Source: Roseomonas sp. (GTDB lineage Bacteria; Pseudomonadota; Alphaproteobacteria; Acetobacterales; Acetobacteraceae). From it: a stretch of DNA of 64,000 nucleotides. Each line of letters begins with the position of its first letter. Positions within the stretch are counted from its first letter, which is position 1. Shown here one piece after another: positions 46,557 to 54,798 of the stretch. A program made the translations under genes and the position numbers. The notes under the pieces were generated by a model. That model saw nothing but the letters and a program-made list of their open reading frames with translations, was not told where the DNA came from and did no database searches. The stretch is from positions 1 through 64,000 of the forward strand of contig JADCFQ010000009.1 in NCBI GenBank assembly GCA_020249435.1. The letters are read 5' to 3'.

Positions 46557-47588
46557 CTGCGCAACATGCTCGGGCGGTGTGGGCGGGATGATGCCGTGGC
46601 CCAGATTGAAGATAAAAGGCCGGCCGCGCATGGCCGCGAGGATGCTGCGCGCCTCCGCCTCCAAAGCGGCACCGCCCGCCACCAAAGCGAGCGGGTCGAG
46701 ATTGCCCTGCAGCGGCATGGTGGCGGGCACGGCCTGGGCCGCCCAGCGCGGGTCCATGCTGGTATCCATGGCAACCCCATCCACCGCTGCGCGGGCAGCG
46801 TAATCGGGCAGCATGGGGCCGGCCAGGCGCGGGAAACCGATGATGGGGGTGGTGGGGCAGCGCTTGCGCACGACGCGGGCAATCGCGGCAGAGGGTTCGA
46901 TCACCCAGCGGCGGAACTGGCTCGGTGGCAGCAGACCAGCCCAGGTATCGAATAGCATCAGCGCCTCGGCGCCGGCTTCGACTTGCGCCACGAGATATTC
47001 GGTTGTCGCATCCTGCAAAATGCGGATCAGGCGGCCAAAGCTGGTGGGGTCACTGAAGGCCATGCCGCGGGTCGCCGCGAAATCCTTGCTGCCGCGGCCT
47101 TCCACCATGTAGCAGGCGACAGTGAAGGGTGAGCCGGCAAAACCGATCAACGCGGTTTTAGGGTGATGTTCATCCAGGCCAGCCCTGGTCAGGCGCACGG
47201 TCTCAAAAATCGGCGCGGCCTTGGCCAGCACGCCGTCCAAATTGAGTGCGGCAATACCCTCGGGCGAGCGAATGGGGTCAAGTAGGGGCCCTTCGCCCTC
47301 GGCAAAGCGGAGCCCCTGGCCCAAGGCCCAGGGCACCATCAGGATATCGGAAAACAGAATGGCAGCATCCATGCCATAGCGGCGGATGGGTTGCAGCGTG
47401 ACCTCAGCCGCCAGATCTGGCGTGGTGCAGAGCGAGATGAAATTCCCGGCCTTGGTACGCGTGGCGCGATATTCGGGCAGATAACGCCCGGCCTGCCGCA
47501 TGAGCCATACGGGCGGCGGCCAGACGGCCTCTCCGGCCAGAACGCGCAAAAAGGGTTTGGCCCGGCTGGGCTCGGTTTCCGTTTCCAT
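46530..47588 (-). CDS. hemE: Uroporphyrinogen decarboxylase
   Basis: A 352-residue haem-pathway enzyme that decarboxylates the four acetate side chains of uroporphyrinogen III. The substrate-clamp motif PPVWLMRQAGRYLPEYR is at about residues 20-36, ILFSDILMVPWALG is the conserved Asp region, and GFAGSPFTVACYMVEG follows. Full length. It diverges from ppsR across the candidate replication origin. Confidence 0.97.
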   Translation of the reverse strand: METETEPSRAKPFLRVLAGEAVWPPPVWLMRQAGRYLPEYRATRTKAGNFISLCTTPDLAAEVTLQPIRRYGMDAAILFSDILMVPWALGQGLRFAEGEGPLLDPIRSPEGIAALNLDGVLAKAAPIFETVRLTRAGLDEHHPKTALIGFAGSPFTVACYMVEGRGSKDFAATRGMAFSDPTSFGRLIRILQDATTEYLVAQVEAGAEALMLFDTWAGLLPPSQFRRWVIEPSAAIARVVRKRCPTTPIIGFPRLAGPMLPDYAARAAVDGVAMDTSMDPRWAAQAVPATMPLQGNLDPLALVAGGAALEAEARSILAAMRGRPFIFNLGHGIIPPTPPEHVAQLMRIIRSA

Positions 47589-47884
47589 GACACGAAGCTA
47601 AGCATTGAATCTAAGATTCTGAAAGATGAGGGTGATTGTAGGGCCTGTGGATGATGGGGAGGCAAGTGTTCCCAATTCCATCCACAGTCTTGTCCCGAGC
47701 AAGCCACCAAAGGGTTTGCTGGTATTATCTGATGGGACGCGAATTGCGCCTGTATCGGGGTATGCCCGCGAAAAATCATTCAGGCTTGCGCCGAGGCTGG
47801 GTTATGTCCCCATTATAGGTCAGGGCGGGACCGGTGCTGGAATCCACCCCCGTTATCCACATTGATTCACGGAATTCTCCCGCC
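47589..47884. other. oriC: Candidate chromosomal replication origin (oriC)
   Basis: This 296-base gap between hemE and the DUF299 gene ppsR is where the Caulobacter origin lies. It contains one perfect DnaA box TTATCCACA (47853-47861), an 8/9 box on the minus strand (TCATCCACA, 47646-47654) and a 7/9 box (CCATCCACA, 47678-47686). TCCCCA W-box-like hexamers are at 47807-47812 (plus) and 47655-47660 (minus, touching the 8/9 box). Four GANTC sites for CcrM-type methylation are at 47607, 47615, 47840 and 47864. The first 50 bases after the hemE start are about 62% AT, a possible unwinding element. No ORF fits here. parAB and parS sites are 4-10 kb away. Confidence 0.7.
47853..47861 (+). promoter_or_regulatory. 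Perfect DnaA box
   Basis: TTATCCACA, identical to the high-affinity consensus, 24 bases upstream of the ppsR start within the candidate origin. A GANTC site begins 3 bases after it. Confidence 0.75.
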
Positions 47885-48775
47885 ATGCCCCACAGGCAAA
47901 TTGATCTGCACTTGGTATCCGATTCAACGGGTGAGACGCTGCAATCCATCGCGCGGGCCACGCTCGCGCGGTTTGATGATCATCACGTGGTGGATCATCG
48001 CTGGAGCCTGATCCGATCCCGCCTGCAATTGGACCGCGTGCTGGAAGGCATCCAGCAGGAACCAGGGCCGGTGCTCTATACGCTGGTGGATTCAAGCTTG
48101 CGGCACGTTTTGGAAGAAGCCTGCCAGCGCATGGGTGTGCCGTGTCTTTCGCCGCTTGATCCGGTGATGGCGCTTTTGCAGGAGGCAACCGGCGTCAGGG
48201 CGCGCGAAAAACGCGCTGCGCAGCATGTGATGGATGCGGATTACTTCCGGCGCATTGACGCGATGCATTACGTGCTGTCGCATGATGATGGGCAGGGCAC
48301 GGTCGGCATTCGCAATGCCGATGTGGTGCTGGTGGGCGTATCACGCAGCAGCAAGACACCGACCTGCTTTTATTTGGCCAATCGCGGCATCAAGGCAGCG
48401 AATGTGCCGATTGTCCCTGGTGCAAGCCTGCCAGAGATTTTGAACGATCCACCCTGTCCCGTTGTAGGCCTCTACATCGAAGCCAACGCGCTGATTGATA
48501 TTCGCCGCCACCGCTTGAAGATCATTGGCGGCCAAGGTGTGCGACATGACACCACCGAATATATTGATCCCGAAGCGGTGAAGGCTGAAATCATCGCCGC
48601 GCGGCGCCTTTGTACCTCGCAAGGTTGGCCGGTGATTGATGTGACACGGCGGAGTATTGAGGAAACCGCAGCGACGGTGCTGCAATTGATGGAAGCCTGG
48701 CATGCGCGTCGGCGAGAAGCGAAGGCTGCCCCAGCACCTGAAGATCCCGCCGCTGGTGTGATCGGCAAGGTGTAG
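47885..48775 (+). CDS. ppsR: Pyruvate, phosphate dikinase regulatory protein (DUF299 kinase/phosphorylase)
   Basis: A 296-residue bifunctional ADP-dependent kinase/Pi-dependent phosphorylase that switches PPDK (or PEP synthase) off and on by threonine phosphorylation. It opens with [17 protein letters not shown]. The P-loop GVSRSSKT is at residues 151-158, and IGLYIE- and LYIEAN-like strands follow. The ATG at 47885 is chosen because the conserved HLVSDSTG follows directly. The target ppdK is present in this window at 37387-40059. It is the homologue of Rickettsia RP001, the classic origin-side marker. Confidence 0.94.
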   Translation: MPHRQIDLHLVSDSTGETLQSIARATLARFDDHHVVDHRWSLIRSRLQLDRVLEGIQQEPGPVLYTLVDSSLRHVLEEACQRMGVPCLSPLDPVMALLQEATGVRAREKRAAQHVMDADYFRRIDAMHYVLSHDDGQGTVGIRNADVVLVGVSRSSKTPTCFYLANRGIKAANVPIVPGASLPEILNDPPCPVVGLYIEANALIDIRRHRLKIIGGQGVRHDTTEYIDPEAVKAEIIAARRLCTSQGWPVIDVTRRSIEETAATVLQLMEAWHARRREAKAAPAPEDPAAGVIGKV

Positions 48776-48777
48776 CA

Positions 48778-49560
48778 ATGTCTGCTGAGAAAATGCCTGA
48801 TGTCGCGGCGCTGGAACGCGCCTGCCTGACAGCCGTGCCGGCGCAGCGTGTTGCCTTCGATGGTAGCTTTGTGGTGCGGAGCTTTTTGGGCGGTACGGGG
48901 CGGGCCAATGCGGCGAGCTCACTGTCGCCCTCAGATGATCCCGAGCTAGGCACGCGTGTTGCGCGGATTGAGGCCAGGTATGAGGCGCAGGGTTTGCCGG
49001 TGCGGTTTCGGTCCGTGCCACTCGACCCGCCTGGCTTGGCGGCAATGCTCTCGGCGCGCGGCTATGTGACAAAGGACGAGACCATCATTTTTGTTGTGCC
49101 GGCTGACGATATCGCGCGCGCGGATATGGATGCGCGGGTATTGCCGGCGCCCGATGCGGACTGGATGGCAGTGACCGCAACAGCCGAACATCAGGTGCCA
49201 GCGCGGCGCGCGGAGAAAGAGCGTGCGGTTGGCATGATGATGGTGCCGGCGGCCTGGCTGGTCTTGCATGAGGCCGGCAAGCCGGTTGCCTGTATCTCAG
49301 CCGTTGCGGATGGCGATCTGGCCGGGTTTTTCGATCTGGCTGTGGTGCCAGAGGCGCGCCGTCGCGGCCTCTCGGCCCGCATCACCCGCGCCGCGGCGCA
49401 TTGGGCCAAGGCGCAAGGGGCGCGCTGGATATGGGCGCAAGTGGCGGCAAGCAATCAGGCATCCTGCGCGGCGCAGCAAAGCCTCGGCATGCGGGAAGCC
49501 TATCGGTACGTTTATTACGTGCGTCCCCAGGATAAGGCGCCGGCGATGCGCTTTGGGTAA
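48778..49560 (+). CDS. GNAT-family N-acetyltransferase
   Basis: A 260-residue protein. The C-terminal half carries the GNAT acetyl-CoA signature: FFDLAVVPEARRRGLSARITRAAAHWAKAQGARWIWAQV, with the R-x-x-G-x-A-like loop in RRRGLS, and a final strand SLGMREAYRYVYYV. The N-terminal half is a degenerate GNAT-like domain. It starts 2 bases after the ppsR stop, so the two are cotranscribed. In Caulobacter this place next to DUF299 is held by maf. The substrate is unknown. Confidence 0.85.
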   Translation: MSAEKMPDVAALERACLTAVPAQRVAFDGSFVVRSFLGGTGRANAASSLSPSDDPELGTRVARIEARYEAQGLPVRFRSVPLDPPGLAAMLSARGYVTKDETIIFVVPADDIARADMDARVLPAPDADWMAVTATAEHQVPARRAEKERAVGMMMVPAAWLVLHEAGKPVACISAVADGDLAGFFDLAVVPEARRRGLSARITRAAAHWAKAQGARWIWAQVAASNQASCAAQQSLGMREAYRYVYYVRPQDKAPAMRFG

Positions 49561-49571
49561 TGGGTAGGGCG

Positions 49572-49607
49572 GGCTGGGCCTTGATGGAACACCACCAAGG
49601 CCCAGCC
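49572..49607. terminator. Convergent hairpin between GNAT and quinone oxidoreductase genes
   Basis: GGCTGGGCCTTG (49572-49583) and CAAGGCCCAGCC (49596-49607) form a perfect 12-bp stem with a 12-base loop that can pair further. It lies in the 54-base gap between two convergent genes. No T-run follows on either strand. It is likely a bidirectional end-of-transcript structure. Confidence 0.55.
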
Positions 49608-49614
49608 GCATTCA

Positions 49615-50601
49615 TCACGGAATGAGGATGGTGCTGCCTGTCGTCTTGCGCGCTTCCAGCGCAATATGCGCGGAAGCCGCATCCTTCAGCGCATAGCTTT
49701 GATTGACGCGGATCTTGACGGCGCCTGATGCCACAACCTCAAACAAGTCATTGGCGCGCGCCACCAGATCATCACGCTGCGCGGTATAGGTCGCGAGGGT
49801 GGGGCGCGTGACATAGAGCGAGCCCTTGGCGGCCAGAATGCCAAGATCCGGAATGGCAACCGGGCCGGAGGCATTGCCGTAGGAAATCATCAGCCCGTAA
49901 GGGGCGAGGCAATCGAGCGAGGTGAGGAAACTATCCTTGCCGACACTGTCATAGACAACCGGCAGCATCGCGCCCTTGGTGATGTCCTTCACACGTGCGG
50001 GGATATCATCGGTGGTGAGCAGTGCGTGGTCCACGCCGTGTTGCTGCACGAGCGCAGCCTTTTCCGGCGTGCTGACAACGCCAATGACGGTGCAGCCAAG
50101 GTGCTTGGCCCATTGGCTGAGAATGAGCCCAACGCCGCCGGCAGCGGCATGGATCAACACTGTCTGACCAGCCTTGGCAGCGTAGCATTTCTTGATGAGG
50201 AAGGCCGCCGTCATGCCTTGCAGCATCATCGCGGCACCCTGTTCGAAGCTGATCGCGTCTGGCATTTTCACTAGGCGATCAGCCTTGATGGTGCGCGCTT
50301 CAGCATAGGCGCCAATCGGCCCGGTGGCGTAGGCAACACGGTCACCGATTTTTACCTCGGTAACACCTTCGCCAATCGCTTCCACAATGCCGGAGGCTTC
50401 CATGCCAATAATGGCCGGCATGCTCGGCGCCTTATAGAGGCCGGTGCGGAAATACACGTCAATGTAATTCAGGCCGACGGCCTTATGGCGTACCAGCGCC
50501 TCGCCGGGCTTGGGCGAGGGAAGGGGCACTTCTTCCCAAACCATTTTCTCCGGGCCGCCGGTTTCATGGATGCGGATGGCGTGATTCATGGGGGTATCCA
50601 T
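49615..50601 (-). CDS. Quinone oxidoreductase (zinc-independent MDR family)
   Basis: A 328-residue medium-chain NADPH:quinone reductase of the QOR1/crystallin-zeta type. The opening IRIHETGGPEKMVWEEVPLPSPKPGEALV and GLNYIDVYFRTGLY are typical. The NADPH site is HAAAGGVGLILSQWAK. Zinc-binding cysteines of alcohol dehydrogenases are absent. The ATG at 50601 shares a base with the upstream stop (TGATG), favouring coupling; an ATG at 50589 is an alternative start. Confidence 0.92.
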   Translation of the reverse strand: MDTPMNHAIRIHETGGPEKMVWEEVPLPSPKPGEALVRHKAVGLNYIDVYFRTGLYKAPSMPAIIGMEASGIVEAIGEGVTEVKIGDRVAYATGPIGAYAEARTIKADRLVKMPDAISFEQGAAMMLQGMTAAFLIKKCYAAKAGQTVLIHAAAGGVGLILSQWAKHLGCTVIGVVSTPEKAALVQQHGVDHALLTTDDIPARVKDITKGAMLPVVYDSVGKDSFLTSLDCLAPYGLMISYGNASGPVAIPDLGILAAKGSLYVTRPTLATYTAQRDDLVARANDLFEVVASGAVKIRVNQSYALKDAASAHIALEARKTTGSTILIP

Positions 50602-51089
50602 CAGGGGCGCTTACGGGGCGCCGGGGGGTTGAGAGGGAGAAGAAGCGCTCGGCTTTCAAGGTCCAAAAGAAAGCGCTTTGTAGCCGGTCCGTCGCCGCCG
50701 GAATAGCCGCCGAGCGATCCATCCGCCGCCACGACACGGTGGCAGGGAATGATGATGGGAATGGGATTGGCGCCATTGGCCCCGCCGACCGCGCGCGGGG
50801 CGGAACCGATGGCGCGGGCGATATCCGCATAACTTCGGGTCTCGCCGGGCGGGATGGCGCAAAGCGCTGTCCAGACGCGTTTTTGGAAATCAGAGCCATG
50901 GGGTGCCAAGGGTAGGTCAAAGGTCAGGCACTTGCCGTCGAAATAATCCTGCAGCTGATCCCGGGCGCGGCAGAGCAGGGGGGTTTCTTCCTGATCTCGC
51001 CCGCGACCCCAGTCAAGCGCAACAATGGCGCCATCATCTTCCGAGATGGTGAGATCGCCGAGATTGGTCAGGAGAGAAAGTTGCGGCAT
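50601..51089 (-). CDS. Methylated-DNA-protein cysteine methyltransferase
   Basis: About 162 residues of the Ogt/MGMT family, which removes O6-methylguanine by transferring the alkyl group to its own cysteine. The active site PCHRVV lies in NPIPIIIPCHRVVAADG, after the DNA-binding helix-turn-helix region DFQKRVWTALCAIPPGETRSYADIA. It ends LGGYSGGDGPATKRFLLDLE. The start may be 51089 (MPQLSLL) or 51110. It is cotranscribed with the quinone oxidoreductase. Confidence 0.93.
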   Translation of the reverse strand: MPQLSLLTNLGDLTISEDDGAIVALDWGRGRDQEETPLLCRARDQLQDYFDGKCLTFDLPLAPHGSDFQKRVWTALCAIPPGETRSYADIARAIGSAPRAVGGANGANPIPIIIPCHRVVAADGSLGGYSGGDGPATKRFLLDLESRALLLPLNPPAPRKRP

Positions 51090-51161
51090 GACGCGGGGGC
51101 GAAGTGGCATTATGGCTGGGCAGCGTCAAGCGGTGGCGTGTTTAAAGAAGGTGTAGGTGGG

Positions 51162-51545
51162 ATGCCCGTAGATGAGATGAAAGCTGACGCGCAGCAGGTG
51201 GCTGATCCGCCGCTCTATTTTCAGGCGCATGTGTTCGTCTGCTGTAATCGGCGGCCTGATGGGCACAAGCGTGGCTCCTGCGCCGCGCGCGGCAGTGAGA
51301 GCCTGCGCGATTACATGAAGGCGCGCGCCAAGGAGCTGGGGCTGCCCGGGGTGCGGGTGAATATGGCGGGCTGCCTGGACCGCTGTGGATTCGGGCCGAC
51401 CATGGTGATTTACCCCGAGGGTATTTGGTATAAAATCGAAACGAAATCAGATATTGATGAGGTTCTTGAGGTACATCTGCGGCAGAGGGGGCGTGTAGCC
51501 CGGCTGATGCTGACGGAGCGCGATGTTCCGCCCGGGAAGGGTTGA
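51162..51545 (+). CDS. Thioredoxin-like [2Fe-2S] ferredoxin
   Basis: About 127 residues. Cluster cysteines are seen as HVFVCCNRRPDGHKRGSCAARG and NMAGCLDRCGFGPTMVIYP. The C-x8-12-C plus C-x3-C spacing is that of the shethna-type thioredoxin-fold ferredoxin, as in the NuoE C-terminus. It probably carries electrons in the cytoplasm; the partner is unknown. The start is taken at ATG 51162; ATG 51177 is possible and the frame is open to 51081. It is divergent from the methyltransferase gene and upstream of mnmE. Confidence 0.88.
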   Translation: MPVDEMKADAQQVADPPLYFQAHVFVCCNRRPDGHKRGSCAARGSESLRDYMKARAKELGLPGVRVNMAGCLDRCGFGPTMVIYPEGIWYKIETKSDIDEVLEVHLRQRGRVARLMLTERDVPPGKG

Positions 51546-51556
51546 GGTCGGTCAGG

Positions 51557-51572
51557 TGTTTCACGTGAAACG
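51557..51572. promoter_or_regulatory. parS centromere site 1
   Basis: TGTTTCACGTGAAACG matches the universal parS consensus TGTTTCACGTGAAACA at 15 of 16 positions, with a perfect 14-bp palindrome at 51558-51571. It sits between the ferredoxin stop and the mnmE start, 6 bases before the GTG. It should be bound by the ParB encoded at 56174-57031. Confidence 0.92.
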
Positions 51573-51578
51573 AGGTCA

Positions 51579-52898
51579 GTGTTGAGCGCCGCCGATACGA
51601 TCTATGCCTTGGCGAGTGGTGCCGCAGCCGGCGCGGTTGCGGTGCTGCGGCTATCAGGACCCCGTTCCGCTGAGGCCGTGAAGCGTTTGGCTGGTCGCTT
51701 GCCGCCCCCGCGGCATGCGAGCCTGCGCCGGTTGCGTGCTGCCGATGGCGAAACCCTGGATCATGCCTTGGTGCTGTGGTTCCCCGGCCCGGCTTCCTAT
51801 ACGGGTGAGGACGCAGCTGAGTTTCATCTGCATGGTGGGCGGAGCGTCATTGCTGGGGTGATGGATGCGCTGGCCGCGGCTGGGCTGCGCCAAGCCGAGC
51901 CAGGCGAATTCACCCGCCGCGCTTTTCTGCATGGCAAGATGGACCTGACCGCAGCCGAGGGCATCGCCGATCTGATCGCTGCCGAGACTGCAGCGCAACG
52001 CCGCCAGGCGCTGCATCAGGCGGGTGGCGGCCTGGCCAAGCTTTACGGTGCGTGGGCTGAGCGTCTGGCACGGCTACTGGCCCATCAGGAAGCGGCGATC
52101 GAGTTTGCCGAGGATGGCCTTCCGACCGATCTGGATGCAAAGGCACGCGCCGGGGCAGGGGAGCTACGTGCGGAAATTGCGGCGCATCTGGCCGATGCAA
52201 GGCGCGGCGAATTGCTGCGTGAGGGCTTGGTCTTTGCCATCATTGGCGCCCCAAATACCGGAAAATCATCGCTTCTCAATGCCTTGGTGGGCAGGGAGGC
52301 GGCCATTGTCTCCGCCCGCGCTGGCACGACCCGCGATATTGTGGAGGCGCGGCTGGATTTGGCGGGCGTTCCTGTAACCCTGTCCGACACCGCTGGCTTG
52401 AGAGAAGCCGGCGACGAGATTGAGGCAGAGGGCATCAAGCGCGCGGAGCGTCGGGCAGAGGAAGCGCAGCTTGTCATCACGGTCTTCGCCGCCGATCAGC
52501 CGCCCGATGCCGAGACGCTGCGTTGGGTAAGGCCAGAGGCGCTTGTGCTGGTCAATAAATGCGACCTTCAAGCTGGGCCTGCCGAGATTGGCGGCGTGCC
52601 CGCCATGGCGGTTTCGGCGCGGGAGGGTACTGGGCTGGACGCGTTGAAAAGCCGGCTTACCGAGGCAGCGCTCCGGCTAGCGGGTGCGGGTGAGGGTAAT
52701 CAGCTTACGCGCCCTAGGCACCGCGCCATTCTGACCGAAGCAGCCGCGCTGCTGGCTGATGCCGAGGCAGCCAAATTGCCGGAACTGACCGCCGAAGCGC
52801 TGCGGGCCGCGCTTTTCGCCCTTGGTCGGCTGACAGGGCGCGTGGGTGTTGAGGAAATTCTCGATATTGTTTTCCGGGACTTCTGTATCGGCAAGTAA
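51579..52898 (+). CDS. mnmE: tRNA uridine-5-carboxymethylaminomethyl GTPase MnmE
   Basis: A 439-residue GTPase that, with MnmG, modifies U34 of several tRNAs. An N-terminal folate-binding domain opens ADTIYALASGAAAGAVAVLRLSG. The G domain has GAPNTGKSSLLNALVG, AGTTRDIVEA, DTAGLRE and NKCDL. The C-terminal FCIGK (CxGK) carries the essential Cys. The start is GTG 51579 or TTG 51582; GAGG overlaps the end of parS. It leads mnmE-mnmG-rsmG-parA-parB. Confidence 0.97.
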   Translation: MLSAADTIYALASGAAAGAVAVLRLSGPRSAEAVKRLAGRLPPPRHASLRRLRAADGETLDHALVLWFPGPASYTGEDAAEFHLHGGRSVIAGVMDALAAAGLRQAEPGEFTRRAFLHGKMDLTAAEGIADLIAAETAAQRRQALHQAGGGLAKLYGAWAERLARLLAHQEAAIEFAEDGLPTDLDAKARAGAGELRAEIAAHLADARRGELLREGLVFAIIGAPNTGKSSLLNALVGREAAIVSARAGTTRDIVEARLDLAGVPVTLSDTAGLREAGDEIEAEGIKRAERRAEEAQLVITVFAADQPPDAETLRWVRPEALVLVNKCDLQAGPAEIGGVPAMAVSAREGTGLDALKSRLTEAALRLAGAGEGNQLTRPRHRAILTEAAALLADAEAAKLPELTAEALRAALFALGRLTGRVGVEEILDIVFRDFCIGK

Positions 52899-52916
52899 TG
52901 CTGATATAGGCAGCGC

Positions 52917-54794
52917 ATGACGGGTGCGGATTTGACCTTTGACGTTGTGGTGGTGGGTGGCGGCCATGCCGGCTGTGAGGCGGCGGCAGCCGCAGCGCGC
53001 TGTGGTGCGCGCACGCTGCTGCTGACCCATAAGATTGAAACCATTGGCGAAATGTCCTGCAACCCAGCCATTGGTGGGGTGGGCAAAGGGCATCTGGTCC
53101 GCGAAATTGACGCGCTTGATGGCATTATGGCCCGCGCGGCGGATGCGGCGGCCATTCACGTCAAGATGCTCAATCTGTCCAAAGGTCCGGCGGTCCGCGG
53201 TCCGCGCGCCCAGGCGGATCGGCGGCTTTATCGGGAGGCAGTGCAGGCGCTGCTGCGGGCTCAGCCGGGCCTTACGATCATGGCTGGCGGTGCTGAGGGG
53301 CTGGAACTTGATGAAGCAGGCGCCCTTGCTGCCATCCTTACGGGTGATGGCCAGCGTATCCGTTGTGGGGCGGCCATCATCACGACAGGCACCTTCCTTC
53401 GTGGTGAAATCCATATTGGCGAAAAGCGTTTCCCGGCGGGCCGGGTAGGGGATGCGCCGGCGATTGGCCTCGCCTTGGCTTTTGAGCGCTTGGGCTTGCC
53501 GCTCGCGCGGCTCAAGACCGGTACGCCGCCCAGGCTGGATGGCCGCACCATTGATTGGGCGGCGCTGGAAGCGCAACCGGGGGATGACCCGCCAGAGCCA
53601 CTCTCCTGGCTGACCGAGCGGATCGGCAATCGCCAGGTGACTTGCGGCATCACGGCGACGACGCCCGAAACCCACGCCATCATCCGGGATAATCTTCAAT
53701 CAAGTGCTGTCTATGGCGGGCGCATTCAGGGTGTGGGGCCGCGCTACTGCCCTTCCATTGAAGATAAGGTGGTGCGCTTTGCCGAACGCGAACGGCACCA
53801 GATTTTCCTGGAACCTGAAGGGCTTGATGACCCGACGGTCTATCCGAACGGCATTTCCACCAGCCTTTCGGAAGCGGTGCAGGAACGGGTGGTGGCGTCT
53901 ATCCCCGGCCTGGCCCGCGCCCGCATCCTGCGCCCGGGCTACGCGATTGAGTATGATCACATCGACCCCCGCGCGCTGACCCCTATGTTGGAACTGTGCC
54001 AGGTGCCGCGCCTGTTCCTGGCCGGCCAGATCAATGGCACCACGGGGTATGAGGAAGCCGGCGCCCAGGGCCTCATGGCCGGAATCAATGCTGCCCGCCG
54101 TGCTTCGGGTGCTGCGCCCGAGGCGGTCTTTACCCGTAGTGAGGCCTATATCGGTGTGCTGGTGGATGATTTGACCCTTCAGGGGGTGTCCGAACCCTAT
54201 CGGATGCTGACGGCGCGGGCCGAGCATCGCTTGTCACTCCGGGCGGATAATGCAGGGCTCAGGCTCACTGACCGTGGAATTGCCTGGGGGTGCGTGGGTG
54301 CTGATCGGGCGGCGCACCATCGTGCCTTTGCCAAGGCCGTTACTCAAGCCCTGGTGCGTGCCACCGCCGACGGGGCGACACCAGCCGCGCTTTCCGGGTT
54401 TGGCATTACCGTCAATCAGGATGGCAGGCGGCGGTCAGTGCTTGAAGCGCTGGCTTTGCCCGCTGTGGCGATGGAAAGGGTTGAAGCCGCCTTTCCCTGG
54501 TTGCGGTACGTTCCCCCCGCCATACGCACGCAGCTCGAAGCCGAAGCACTCTACGCGCCTTATCTGCGGCGTCAGGAAGCCGAGCGGCGCCTTCTGGAAC
54601 GCGAGGAAAAGGCAGCCATCACGGAAACGCTCGACTTCGATGCCGTGGATGGGCTTTCCGCTGAAATGCGCCAGCGCCTGAAGGCCGCGCGCCCCGCCAC
54701 TTTGGGCGCTGCTGGCCGGATTCAGGGCGTCACCCCAGCCGCCCTGGCGGCGCTTGCGGTGCATCTGCGGCGCGACGTTCAACGTTTCACGTGA
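52917..54794 (+). CDS. mnmG: tRNA uridine-5-carboxymethylaminomethyl FAD enzyme MnmG
   Basis: A 625-residue FAD/NADH enzyme, partner of MnmE. The FAD motif VVVGGGHAGCEAA is at residues 10-22, then the invariant MSCNPAIGGVGKGHLVREIDALDG. Redox Cys and insertion domains follow. The C-terminal helical domain includes AEHRLSLRADNAGLRLTD. Full length. Its last codons and TGA stop are written inside parS site 2, and the stop overlaps the rsmG GTG. Confidence 0.97.
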   Translation: MTGADLTFDVVVVGGGHAGCEAAAAAARCGARTLLLTHKIETIGEMSCNPAIGGVGKGHLVREIDALDGIMARAADAAAIHVKMLNLSKGPAVRGPRAQADRRLYREAVQALLRAQPGLTIMAGGAEGLELDEAGALAAILTGDGQRIRCGAAIITTGTFLRGEIHIGEKRFPAGRVGDAPAIGLALAFERLGLPLARLKTGTPPRLDGRTIDWAALEAQPGDDPPEPLSWLTERIGNRQVTCGITATTPETHAIIRDNLQSSAVYGGRIQGVGPRYCPSIEDKVVRFAERERHQIFLEPEGLDDPTVYPNGISTSLSEAVQERVVASIPGLARARILRPGYAIEYDHIDPRALTPMLELCQVPRLFLAGQINGTTGYEEAGAQGLMAGINAARRASGAAPEAVFTRSEAYIGVLVDDLTLQGVSEPYRMLTARAEHRLSLRADNAGLRLTDRGIAWGCVGADRAAHHRAFAKAVTQALVRATADGATPAALSGFGITVNQDGRRRSVLEALALPAVAMERVEAAFPWLRYVPPAIRTQLEAEALYAPYLRRQEAERRLLEREEKAAITETLDFDAVDGLSAEMRQRLKAARPATLGAAGRIQGVTPAALAALAVHLRRDVQRFT

Positions 54795-54798
54795 AACA
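54783..54798. promoter_or_regulatory. parS centromere site 2, across the mnmG/rsmG junction
   Basis: CGTTTCACGTGAAACA matches parS at 15 of 16 positions. The palindrome 54784-54797 spells the last sense codons and the TGA of mnmG and also the GTG start of rsmG. It is 3.2 kb from parS site 1 and 0.6 kb from parA. Confidence 0.93.

Noticed and set aside
47601-47617. Possible CtrA site in the origin gap (TTAG ... TTAG on the minus strand)
   Set aside because: The spacing is 9 rather than 7 and both half-sites have a mismatch, so it does not meet the consensus.
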